The notes beneath the pieces were generated by a model. The model had not been told where the DNA came from. It ran no database searches and was given only the letters and a program-made list of their open reading frames with translations. 64,000 nt of DNA from Romanomermis culicivorax (lineage: Eukaryota > Nematoda > Enoplea > Mermithida > Mermithidae): positions 62,001 to 126,000 of the forward strand of contig CAWUHX010000291.1 of NCBI GenBank assembly GCA_963922205.1, in the 5' to 3' direction. How positions within the stretch are numbered: the first letter of the stretch is position 1; the number at the start of each line of letters is the position of its first letter. Positions 10,565-19,500 of this stretch are shown here, piece after piece. Made by a program: the position numbers and the translations under genes.

Positions 10565-11590
10565 CTAACTTTTGCTGGTCGAGTTGCGTGGCATAGGTTC
10601 TTTGTTTAGCCTGTCTAAAATCATAGATCTTATTTTTACTTCGCGCAGGGGGAAATCGAAAATCGCGAGCGATAATGGCTCCTTTTTCGCAGCTCGTCTC
10701 GACGTCATGATTCGTTCTTTTGACGTCAGAGTTTTGATTTCTTCGAAAAGCGTATAAAATTCATTTAGACTGTAATAGGCGTCAAAGTGGGCGATAGCGT
10801 CCAAAGCGGCGTATCCCAGGGCGTTGGAAGGGAGAGGACGTTTGGCCCACGCCAATCCCTGACCTTGAAATCCTTTTTCAAGGTGGACGCCGAATAGATG
10901 GTGAATTATTGCCGCTAAACTATTCCCAGCGCGACAGAAATCAGCCGTCCTATCGGTCAAACGTTTGTATAATTCTGGGTTCATTTCGCGGACGTAATCT
11001 AGGCTGCGATTACTTTTCAGAAATAGATGTATCTGACTGGCATCAGCCCGAATTTTGATATCCGCGAATCGTATATCGACGTTGGCCATGGCGGTCAAAT
11101 CGCAATTGGCCGCGAAACCAATAATTCCGCGGGCGTTTTTAAGGAGGTCAATCAAGAAAATGGGAAGGACTCCCATTTCCAAGAGGTCGAAAACAACTGT
11201 ATGCCCGTCGGCGCGGCAAATTTGGATGACGATGGCGAAAGGCCCTTTAGAATATCGCTGGCCGTGTAAAGCGATATCAAGTTTCTTTTTGGCCAAATTC
11301 GCTAACGGGCTGGCCTCCCTCTTGTCCCAATCGACCCAATCCATGTGATGGTTCATGAATTCGGCGTCGAGCCCATAGACGCCGCGGTGACGCGGGTCGT
11401 TGGCCAGAAAATCACACATTGTTTGGCTTTCTTCCACCGTTGTGCATACGACGTATCGACCATTCAACGGCAGTCGCCCGAGTTCTTGACCAAACATGAC
11501 GATGGCCTCGTGTTTGATCAAGGGCGGCGAAATTTGACAAAGGCGCCATCGATCAGCAGCTATCGTTGTCATAATTTTCGCGAAAGCCAT
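10565..11590 (-). CDS. DEDDy 3'-5' exonuclease inside the retrotransposon
   Basis: This 341-residue protein has the RNase D/WRN/MUT-7-type exonuclease pattern. Exo I is GLDAEF (D75, E77), Exo II is GFAANCDLTAM (D164) and Exo III is LGYAALDA (Y260, D264), so all four metal ligands and the tyrosine are kept. Family members remove nucleotides from the 3' end of DNA or RNA with two metal ions. It starts at ATG 11590, about 115 bases after the integrase frame ends, on the same strand and between the LTRs. That is the slot where many LTR elements carry env. The reading frame is intact, CpG-rich and unlike the decayed flanks. The host origin and substrate are unknown; a role in RT proofreading, in trimming termini or against small-RNA silencing is speculation. 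Confidence 0.82.
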   Translation of the reverse strand: MAFAKIMTTIAADRWRLCQISPPLIKHEAIVMFGQELGRLPLNGRYVVCTTVEESQTMCDFLANDPRHRGVYGLDAEFMNHHMDWVDWDKREASPLANLAKKKLDIALHGQRYSKGPFAIVIQICRADGHTVVFDLLEMGVLPIFLIDLLKNARGIIGFAANCDLTAMANVDIRFADIKIRADASQIHLFLKSNRSLDYVREMNPELYKRLTDRTADFCRAGNSLAAIIHHLFGVHLEKGFQGQGLAWAKRPLPSNALGYAALDAIAHFDAYYSLNEFYTLFEEIKTLTSKERIMTSRRAAKKEPLSLAIFDFPLREVKIRSMILDRLNKEPMPRNSTSKS

Positions 11591-11706
11591 ATCTTCAGAT
11601 GTAAAAATTAGTTAATAACAGAATATAAATGAGTACATAAATAAAATAACAATTTACCGAGAAAAGAGTATATAAAGAATACTTAAATGAAGGAATATAA
11701 AAATAC

Positions 11707-13727
11707 TTAAGCGACTGAGTACACGCTAAGTGAAGAAATAAAAATGAGCCTTCTCAATAACTTATGCAGAAAGATGATACACGTTATATACAAGCATTTA
11801 TGCATTTTTTCTCTTTTTTTCACATGGACAAACATGCAGATAAGTGTTCTGGAGGCTGTTCTGATGATACGATCAAAGCCTGCATCATGGACAAATTTTC
11901 GTCCATTTTTTTTCAACATATTGAAATGTATCTGTTCGTACGGGCGGCTCGGATTTTCTTTCAATTGCAGTAAGTATATCGGATGTTTCTTTTCAATGAT
12001 GACGTAGGGTCCTGTCCGTGGAAAAGTAAATTTAGGTGAGTGTTTGGGCTTCACCACTGGACTATACTTAAAAACTTCTTCTCCTACTGTAAGTTCTTCT
12101 CCATGTTCTTTTTTATCGTATGCAATTTTCTGAGCATTTTGTGAAATTTTTATATTTTCTTTGGCAGATTGCCAGGCATCGGACAAAAGACGTTGGACGT
12201 TGTCACCGAAGTCGTCAACGTCGATTTGATAAAAGGCCGGCAAAAAATGAAGAGTGGTGTCGATCGGCAAATTTGGATGGCGGCCAAAAAAAAGGAAAAA
12301 CGGTGAGTACTTTGTTGACTTTTGAGTGGCTGTATTATATGCAAAACACGCGTAGGGCAAATAGGAATCCCAGTCGTTGTGTTTTTTATTGATGTACATT
12401 GAGATGATAGTAGCCAATGTTTTATTGAATCTCTCCACTAGTCGGTCTGTTTGTGGATGGTAGGGACTCGTGTTTATTTTTCTTGTTGCACATATTTCAC
12501 AAACGCATAACATTAGATCAGATAAGAAATTTGTTCCTTTATCTGAAAGTAACGTTAATGGCGCACCAAAACGTAGCACTATTTCTGTCATAAAGGCTTG
12601 TGCAACTTTTTCTGTCGTAGTTTCTGGTAGGGCTACGACCGTCACATACTTCGTTAAGTATTCACTGAACACAATGACGTATTTATTTCCATTTTCGCTC
12701 ATAGGCAAAGGACCTAAAATGTCCATAGCCACTCTGTCAAATGGGCCTGTGACTGGTATAGGCATAAGAGCGGCGGGATTTCTTTTTGTGGATGTTTTTC
12801 TCATACTGCAACTGATACAATTTAAGCAGTGCTCTCGTACGTCACGGTATACTGTAGGCCAGTGGTAGCCTAGGCGAATTTTTGCCAATGTTTTCGTAAA
12901 ACCAAAGTGTCTGGAAAAAACGTCATCATGACATGCTTCTAAAATTTCTTCTTTCTTTGAAATTGGAACTTCTAATTTCAATTCGTTTTCGTCTGCATCG
13001 CCCAAATAATATAAAATTTCGTCTTTTATTGTAAATCGGGATGCTAGTGAGACAATTTTCTTGGCTTGCTTAAGATCTTCAGGCAGGTAGTCAGACTGTA
13101 AATAGGCTAACAGTTGACTACAAAAATGGTCACTTCTTTGTGCTTTGCAAAAGTTTTTTATATTGCTCGCGTTGAACTCCTTTTCTTCCCTTTCTGTGAC
13201 TATAGTTCGAGTTTTCTCGGAAGTAGTTCTTTCTATAGTTGGAAATTCTTCAAAATTCGCGTCTTCTTGAGTTGGAAATAAATCATTAGGCGTTTTTGAG
13301 CGTGTAGTTTGAGTTTCATCTAGACTAGTTCTTGCTATAGTCGATGTTTTTTCAGAACCTGCTTCTGCTGTAATAGAAATTGAGTCATTTGGCCTAGTTT
13401 TACAAGTTTGTGAGCGTGTAATCGCGTTTATGTGAAATTTTACGCCTTTCTTGTCGTTTTCTCCACATACTGGGTTTCCTGAAAGAGCGTCTGCATTTTT
13501 GTTGATTTTTCCGGCGCGATGTTTGATGTTAAGTTCTTGAAATTCTTGCAATGCCAGTCCCCATCTAGCTATACGGCCAGAAGGGTTTGGTTTTGAAAAA
13601 ACACTTTGTAAGGCTGAATGGTCCATAAAAACTGTGACGCACTGCTGATACAAATAGTGACGAAAATATTTTACTGCCCAAACTACGGCCAGAGCTTCCT
13701 GTTCTGTAATTGCGTAGTTTTTTCTGC
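11707..13727 (-). CDS. RNase H end and integrase of the retrotransposon
   Basis: The frame continues the RNase H domain after a one-base shift and gives the late RNase H motifs (FMDHSAL, then KINKNADALS). Next comes the integrase: an HHCC zinc-binding region ending CLNCISCSMRK, the DDE core (D in AMDILGPL, D in LLSDKGTNF, E in LVERFNKTL) and a GPY/F module (PRTGPYVII), as in Ty3/gypsy elements. The usual glycine before LVERF is arginine here. The Ser/Thr-rich spacer between RNase H and integrase, with repeated ARTS/ERTTSEKT-like units, is unusual. The integrase looks functional. The C-terminal tail after the GPY/F module is hydrophobic and may be extra. Confidence 0.85.
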
Positions 13728-14681
13728 TTTCGTTAAACTTCTGCTGGCATAAGCGATAGGTTTTCCTCCATCTTCTGTTTTTTGAGATAAGACGGCGCCT
13801 AATCCTTCATTAGAAGCGTCTGTGTATAGGATAAAAGATGCATGAAAATTTGGATGAACCAACAGTGGCACAGTTGTTAATTTTTCTTTCAACGCATCAA
13901 AGGCGTGTTGGCAGGTGTTCGTCCATTCATATTTTTGGGCTTTCTTTAGTAGAAAATGTAGGGGATAGGCAATTTTCGCGAAGTCTTGTATAAATCGTCT
14001 ATAATAGCTTGCTAAGCCTAAAAAGCTGCGTAATTGGTCAATATTCAAATGTCCATTCGTAGACCAAATGTGCAACTTTATTTCACGTTTTTCAGCTATG
14101 ATCAGTGGCGGGGGGCGACATTGCATCGTCTTTGGAACCATCAAGGCGCGACCGCCTCGTGAAGCGCCACATTGGTAAAAAGGTTCCCCAAACGAATAGC
14201 TGACGAGAAAAGAAAGTAACAATATAATGGCGAACAAAAAATAGGAAGAGGTAAGTGAGACTAAATTTCTAAAAATTCGTTGAAAATTGTTTTGAGAGAT
14301 TCTTCCTCTGTTACGATTTCTGCTTCTTCGAACTGCTTCTGCTCTAAATTGAAATTGTAAGTCTTCTAGCCTTCTTGGATCCATTCTTGAGTCAGTTTGA
14401 GTTGATTGATGTCGCGTGGGATCTTCTGGGGAGGTGACTTCGGGCCTCCAAACGATCCATGGTATCGACTCATTGATCCATCCTTCTGTCGTAAATTCCC
14501 AGGGTCCTTGTCTAGCGATCACTCCTCGTCGTGACTGGCTTCCAAATCCTTGCATATGCATACAATTCGAAATATTACATAAATTACAAATTCTAGCTGC
14601 AGCGGGCCCATTCAAAATTTGAGGATGAACTACTCCCACAGGGCAGCTTCCAGAGGGATGGTCGGAATTAAAACCTCCAGT
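13683..14681 (-). CDS. readthrough segment: env-like leader fused to RT thumb and RNase H start
   Basis: This frame follows gag in phase after a single TAG. It encodes a Cys/His cluster (CNLCNISNCMHM), a polar region, a strong membrane helix (YFLFAIILLLSFLVSY) and a short cysteine-containing stretch with MQCRPPP. It then passes without a break into the end of an RT (LRSFLGLASYYRRFI) and the first RNase H motif (YTDASNEGLGAVLSQ). The RT fingers and palm and the protease are absent. The helix region resembles the start of an envelope-like glycoprotein, which does not normally sit between gag and RT, so a rearranged origin is likely. The frame is lost at a run of six T (13718-13723), where one base fewer than expected shifts RNase H into the next frame. 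Confidence 0.6.
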   Translation of the reverse strand, partial: TGGFNSDHPSGSCPVGVVHPQILNGPAAARICNLCNISNCMHMQGFGSQSRRGVIARQGPWEFTTEGWINESIPWIVWRPEVTSPEDPTRHQSTQTDSRMDPRRLEDLQFQFRAEAVRRSRNRNRGRISQNNFQRIFRNLVSLTSSYFLFAIILLLSFLVSYSFGEPFYQCGASRGGRALMVPKTMQCRPPPLIIAEKREIKLHIWSTNGHLNIDQLRSFLGLASYYRRFIQDFAKIAYPLHFLLKKAQKYEWTNTCQHAFDALKEKLTTVPLLVHPNFHASFILYTDASNEGLGAVLSQKTEDGGKPIAYASRSLTKAEKTTQLQNRKLWP

Positions 14682-15680
14682 CTAAGCCGTATTCATGAAA
14701 ACATTAACTGATTCGACTTGCCCAGAATTTTCAAAATGTTGATGGCACCGTCTCTCTTCATAATAGTCAAAATCAGAGGTTTCATCTGAACCATTTTCTA
14801 AATAACCATTTTCTAAATGTTCTGGGTCTTCATTTTCCAAATAATTGCCAGTATACCCATGGGAGGCAATAGTTGGATTATCGCTAATTTCTTCAGATCC
14901 TGCCCCACCATTCACCAATGTGGAATTTTGTCCGGTTCCAAAATAAAATTCTTCATTATATCGGGCCATACAAATATGTGCCTGAGGCCTCACATTGGAA
15001 TTTTCTATCGGCAGATCGAAATCATCGCAATTCCAGGGATCGGACTGTTCTGCGATGGTGTCAGGATTAAGTACTGACACATTGGGCCCATTAGCCTCGG
15101 CAATATAAAGCTGACTATTGACTCCTCGGGTTCCAGAAAGAGCATCTCCTGGACTCCTAGGGTTCGAAATGCCTCGGGCTGGCATTTGCACTCGGGGCGG
15201 TCCACCACGCCACGTGTTACGCGGGGAACTCGAAAATCTGGAATCTTGATTTCCTTCGAGCGTAGGGCAAGTAGAAGAATAATGCCCACTTCTACCACAT
15301 CTAAAACAAGAAATGGTACCATCTGAGGACCTTCCTGATGAGCGGCCGCGGTTAAAGTTGGTATTTATTGCGCAATTTGGGCGACCTCCCATCCTGTTGG
15401 ACCCTTGGGGACCGTTCGATTGAATCTGAAAATCTCTCACCTTGTTCCTAAGCCAAAAATGATTTTCTTGCATAGCCATTACCTCTCTATTTTCAGCTAA
15501 AACATGATCTTCTTGATTTGCCAAAATTTGTAAATCTTCTTCTTCTAAATTTTCTTCTGGTGACACACATTCAAATAATGGCCGTCCACTTCTGGTTCGT
15601 CGGTATTCTGTAGGATTCTGGCGAGCACAGGCGATTACGTTATTAAAAATTGAAAAAAGTGAATTTTCTTCTTCAGCCAT
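14682..15680 (-). CDS. Gag-like protein with CCHC zinc knuckle
   Basis: 332 residues from ATG 15680, the first frame after the primer site. It contains one CX2CX4HX4C knuckle (CFRCGRSGHYSSTC) preceded by an Arg/Gly/Ser-rich nucleic-acid-binding region (NRGRSSGRSS), and an acidic C-terminal part rich in Glu and Asn. The N-terminal half is short compared with most gypsy Gag proteins, so the capsid domain may be reduced. The frame ends in TAG (14682-14684) and the next frame is in phase, which allows readthrough as in gammaretroviruses; alternatively the stop is a mutation. It should package the element RNA. Confidence 0.75.
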   Translation of the reverse strand: MAEEENSLFSIFNNVIACARQNPTEYRRTRSGRPLFECVSPEENLEEEDLQILANQEDHVLAENREVMAMQENHFWLRNKVRDFQIQSNGPQGSNRMGGRPNCAINTNFNRGRSSGRSSDGTISCFRCGRSGHYSSTCPTLEGNQDSRFSSSPRNTWRGGPPRVQMPARGISNPRSPGDALSGTRGVNSQLYIAEANGPNVSVLNPDTIAEQSDPWNCDDFDLPIENSNVRPQAHICMARYNEEFYFGTGQNSTLVNGGAGSEEISDNPTIASHGYTGNYLENEDPEHLENGYLENGSDETSDFDYYEERRCHQHFENSGQVESVNVFMNTA

Positions 15681-15838
15681 TCTTCAAAAAAATCGTCAAG
15701 TTCGAAAAATGCCAATGTCAAGTTCTGGAAACGCCAAGTAAGTTGTCAAATAAAATCATTGGCCTTCGTGCTTCTTTATTTCTTCTTTATTTTCAGGCTT
15801 CTACAACGTCAATTCGAATCCAAAGATTGTAGTCAACG

Positions 15839-15856
15839 TCCTGCCATGAATCACCA
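15839..15856 (-). promoter_or_regulatory. primer binding site (tRNA 3'-end match)
   Basis: On the plus strand TCCTGCCATGAATCACCA reads like the last 18 bases of a tRNA, ending in CCA, and it lies 2 bases from the 5' LTR edge. On the element strand this begins TGG, as expected for a tRNA-primed site. The spacing and the CCA are convincing; the tRNA species was not identified. Confidence 0.7.
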
Positions 15857-15858
15857 CT

Positions 15859-16494
15859 TGTAAGGGTTGTCAATTTTTGGGTCAATGGTAAATACAGGTT
15901 ACTGTAGCTGAACAACCTGCAGATCGGACTAATTACTAAAAACGTTCTTGAGTTATTCTATTTTCTTCAGAAACGCCAATGGAAACGCCAAAGGATGGAC
16001 GGCGATGGCAACGCTTAGGAAAAACGCCAAGGTAATTTTAAAAGAAAAACTTAGTTTCGCAACGAAATTATGTTTCTTTCCAGCTTCCAATAGCCGCAAA
16101 TCCGGACGAAACGAACGACGTTTTACAGGGCGACCCTACGACGTTGTGGACGAGCAGAAAAGCAAGCAGGTAAGCTAAATTTATTAGCAAAGTAGTGAAG
16201 TGAAGTGAAGTGATTTTTACATACAAAACAGACATATATATATATAAAGAAAAAGATATAAAAACTAGGATATGATGTCATAGTTTCACATAATGTTAGA
16301 TCCTAATCTTGGTAGGCGTAGTCGTATGTTTTTAAATAAGTTCCATGACGTAAGGCAAAGAATCTTGATATAATGTCTACAGTAGGATTGGATAACATAG
16401 GTTTGCCTGGCATGTGCGTGACTGTGAGGGCATCGCTGTTTACTGTAGGTTGCTCAACTGCTATTATTATCGATTGGTTTGTAGCGCTCCCACA
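15859..16494 (-). repeat. 5' LTR of the retrotransposon
   Basis: This 636-bp copy is nearly identical to 8689-9321. As the 5' LTR of a minus-strand element it should hold the promoter for the genomic RNA. It is followed by the right CTGT duplication at 16495-16498. The plus strand contains two exon-like blocks (15970-16032 and 16083-16170) with good donors and acceptors. Confidence 0.92.
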
Positions 16495-16498
16495 CTGT

Positions 16499-17139
16499 AA
16501 ACCGTGACTAAACTCTCAACCTAACTCGATAACTCTCTTAAAAATAATTTCCGGGCCATGCAAGAAATGTTCGAAAAAAAATTTCGCACGGCTAAAAAAT
16601 ATTCGCTCTGTGCAGAAAAGCTAAGCAAATGACCAGCGCTGCGGTGCGATGCGCTGCATTTTGAGATTTGAACATTTTCTCATTATGAGAACCATGTGCA
16701 AAATTTTTTTTCTTGTTTCCAACTTTTTTGCTAACGAATAGCCTTCAATTCCGTCAATAACTTCAATTACCGCGTTTTTCCCGTGATACAGTATACTGTG
16801 CGCTTGCGCGGTAATTGGATAAGCAATGTATACTTCAATTCATCTTTTTTCGGTTACAAGCATTTAAAATAAAACAGACTATAGTAACAAAAGCATATTT
16901 TATTTAGCTTCTCATTTTCTGTCAATTTAATTTTGAGTAAATGTTTGGTCTATAACTTTCCAGACTAGAAACTCACAATGCCTCAAATAGTTTTCTGTTG
17001 ACTGATTTCACTTCGATTCGTATCTTAAATACTAGAACTGATAATGAGATTCCTATCCATCCTGTCGGATTCATTTGAATGCTAGTGGTACGTGGGAAAC
17101 TATCAAAAATTTTTTACCCTTGTAATTCGAAAGTTCATG
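16499..17139. other. intergenic with a MITE end
   Basis: No gene seen. Near 16868-16893 there is a sequence (AAAACAGACTATAG) like an end of the TATAGTCTG MITE family. The rest is AT-rich and without pattern. Confidence 0.4.
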
Positions 17140-18060
17140 TATTGCGTTCGTTGTTGGCAACATTCGTAACGAATCTAACCAAATCAGTTGATCAAAAATG
17201 CTATGAAAAATGTGGCACAATTGAAATTTTGATGAGTTACTATAATTTGTTTTTTATAAAATGATTCCAAATATAAAAGTGACACAAATCAGTAATGTCG
17301 TCAAAATCGTTTACATGAAGCTCTTACCGTAAAGTTTTCGACTCGAAAAATTGTTCAAGGTGAGGTCAGTAAGCTTAGAAAGTTCCAGTCCTATATGATA
17401 TATTGTTTGTCAGAAAATCGTGAAAATCTGAAACTTGCTTTCTACTTTTATTATTTAGAAGCATTTCAATGAAAACAGACTATAAATATTGATATTATGA
17501 AAACTGGATCATGAAATTATTAGTCTGAATAAAATCAACTTGAGCATGTGGAAAGTTGTCATTAGCAGTACTTGTAGCAGTTTTTTTGCATAATAAACGA
17601 TTATTATTTGGGGTTCAAATTTGCAGTGAAAATTCTGCTACTTTACATTTAGATCAACAAGGCTGGTGTTAGTTTTTCTGGCAAGTGGGCAACGCTTGAA
17701 AGACGAAACCAACATCAGAGACTACTAAATGGCCGCTGACGATACAACTTCCAATATGAACTGTAGAGCTAGCTGTCAGGAATCACAATTCAAGCACCAC
17801 CTTAGCAGTGTGTACTAAAAATGTATGATTTCAGTTCTGGTCCTATTACTACCAACATAAATCGACAATACAACATCCGATTAGTTTGCTTTCGAAAAAT
17901 TCTGACCGTTGAGCAAAGGATTCTGAAGATCCTCCTCCATACCTCCATATCGAGGTATAATACGACCATGCAGACTGCGGACGCCATACTCTTTTGGCGG
18001 CGGATTGGATGTCCTAAACGTCTGGGAACATGCTTTCGGTCGACAGAGGATACTGTTTGA
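17140..18060 (+). pseudogene. decayed short-chain dehydrogenase (SDR) copy
   Basis: Several blocks in the right order match the SDR exons at 23307-29175. Block 17155-17235 matches the exon at 24729-24821, block 17634-17660 resembles the VNNxG start (GTCAATAATACTGGG there), block 17730-17790 matches the part around 28455-28490, and 17828-17880 matches the NPGPIPTN exon (GGTCCTATTACTACCAACAT). Stops and frame changes are present in every block, so this copy is dead. A MITE (17241-17484) sits in what was an intron. Family role, if it were alive: NAD(P)-dependent oxidoreductase. Confidence 0.6.
17241..17484. mobile_element. TATAGTCTG-family MITE, copy 1
   Basis: About 245 bp that begins TATAATTTGTTTTTTATAAA and ends in AAAACAGACTATA. 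The ends are inverted over about 30 bp (TTTATAAAATGNTTCNAAATA against TATTTAGAAGCATTTCA). It shares the whole length with copies at 19745, 20749 and 32226. The TA at both outer ends suggests a Tc1/mariner-type TA duplication. No coding capacity. Confidence 0.75.
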
Positions 18061-18575
18061 GCACCTTGACACATGCAACTACATGGGAATGTTGTTACCG
18101 CAGATTTGACAATACAGCACTTTGTTAAAAAAGTCTCAACCTCATTACAGCAAAACGGTATTTGGAATTCTGGAACGATATTCAGAAATTCAGTCAGCCA
18201 TTATATTTCTCTGATGATACTTTGCAAATGGCAATGTACTGTAAGTTGGAAGTTTCACCTTAAATATCTTTTGCAGCGACTTCTGATCATAAGGAGGCAA
18301 ATGTAAAGCTGTCTAAAATATTCAATATTCCGGTGCTTTTTTAAATTTCATGCATTCAAGCTCATTTTATGACAATTTCTCTTGGATTTTAATCCGACTA
18401 TAAACTTGTTGCGAAAATTGTCCTTAGAAAACCGGAACAGAAAGCTGTCGACAAGAGGTATGTGCAGCCGCGAAGAAACGAAGCGTTGATTAGTCGCATT
18501 ACTTTGAATTTATTCAAAATCGGAAACATTTAGATAAAAGTCACCAATCAAAACAAAGACGAGAAAAAATCAGTG
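18061..18575. other. intergenic between SDR remnant and Cys-rich gene
   Basis: No convincing gene. A diverged SDR exon may be hidden but none was found. Confidence 0.3.
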
Positions 18576-19007
18576 TTAAAAGTCCACCGACTTTGCACTA
18601 TTTGTGTAGCACGTCCACTTGTCAAGACGACAGTAATAACCGTCCGGGTAGTGGGAATCGTGGTTGCACGATACATATCTATCTTCATAGTCTATGTAAG
18701 CATAATGAGTGCAACTGGAAAGAAGCAGTTTAGAATGAGCAGAAAATTATGATGATAAATCTGTGAACCTCAACCCATCGTCGGTTCACATTTATGGGAA
18801 TGACAAACGGTTTTTGATGGGCAATCGCAATCGTACTTGCACCACCAATTGGACTGAAGAATATAACATTTTGATCCGGATTCTATCAATTCATTAGACA
18901 ACAATGAGTTTAAGCATTTATAGGTACAGTGTCCCCGGAAGTATGGAATCATCCTGTCACTCACTAACACACATGTACTGCAGCCAATTCTGCTGTCGAT
19001 CAGACCA
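18576..19007 (-). CDS. putative Cys-rich secreted-type protein, two exons (partial)
   Basis: The minus strand has two short open exons rich in cysteine. Exon A (19007-18775) follows the acceptor ATATTTCAG and includes about 11 cysteines in patterns such as CKYDCDCPSKTVC. Exon B (18714-18576) follows CTTCTTTCCAG and ends in TAA, with several more cysteines and aromatic residues. The intron between them is 60 bp. With the donor chosen here (ATGG|GTTGAG) the phase does not match the cysteine-rich frame of exon B, so either the donor differs or the gene is broken. The first exon with a signal peptide is not identified. No family is recognised; small Cys-rich secreted proteins are common in nematodes. 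Confidence 0.4.
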
Positions 19008-19203
19008 CTGAAATATTAACATTCAAAGTAATGTAGGCAACTTAATCCCCGTCTATACGCCTAGTGGAGCTTAGGAACCCTTAGCAGCAAGTCCATTTCT
19101 AAGTAGGTCAGCAGAGTCCATGCAAATATTTTCATATCACTATGTTACTACATGAATATGCAAAAAATCAAAACACATCCATACTGTGCGAATTCTGATA
19201 AGG

Positions 19204-19269
19204 ATTCCTAAGCACCACTAACGACCAAGGCAGTTTCAGAAACGAGTAGACAATAGTTCCCATAATCTG
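19204..19269 (-). pseudogene. inverted SDR exon fragment
   Basis: The minus strand shows an acceptor (CATTTCCAG) followed by a block that aligns with the YxxxK exon at 28684-28753: ATTATGGGAACTATTGTCTA here against ATGATCGGAACAATGGGTTA there, then CTGAAACTGCCTTGG. The catalytic Lys region is altered (SFLKLPW instead of CVSKTALD). It is a third copy, oriented opposite to the others. Confidence 0.55.
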
Positions 19270-19500
19270 GAAATGTTGATGTACTTTTCTAAAAACTAAA
19301 AAAGTTTGAATTTTCTTGTCTGAAGAGTGAACATTATAGATCAAATGTTTACGTGAAATAAAATTTGGATATAAAATCAGAAGAAAAAAATAAGATCTGT
19401 TAACTACAATAGAAATGTACGCTATCAAAACACCTACCTTTCATTGGATACTACACTCCATTTTTTTGGAACGATCGCCTGCCTGATTGTGTCGCAACAT

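Larger units (their letters stand above)
8689..16494 (-). mobile_element. Ty3/gypsy-type LTR retrotransposon carrying an exonuclease
   Basis: A complete 7.8-kb insertion read on the minus strand. Its two LTRs (8689-9321 and 15859-16494) start TG and end CA and are flanked by the 4-bp direct repeat CTGT (8685-8688 and 16495-16498). Coding order is gag, a TAG-separated segment with a membrane helix, RT thumb, RNase H, integrase, DEDDy exonuclease and a basic C-terminal extension. A tRNA-like primer site lies 2 bases inside the 5' LTR. The protease and the RT fingers/palm with the YxDD motif are missing, so this copy cannot be autonomous. The LTRs differ at only about nine places by eye, which points to recent insertion, presumably with RT supplied by a relative. 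Confidence 0.9.

Noticed and set aside
9932-11590. Exonuclease as an ordinary host gene next to a retrotransposon
   Set aside because: It lies inside the LTR boundaries with a matching target duplication, on the coding strand and after integrase, so it belongs to the element.
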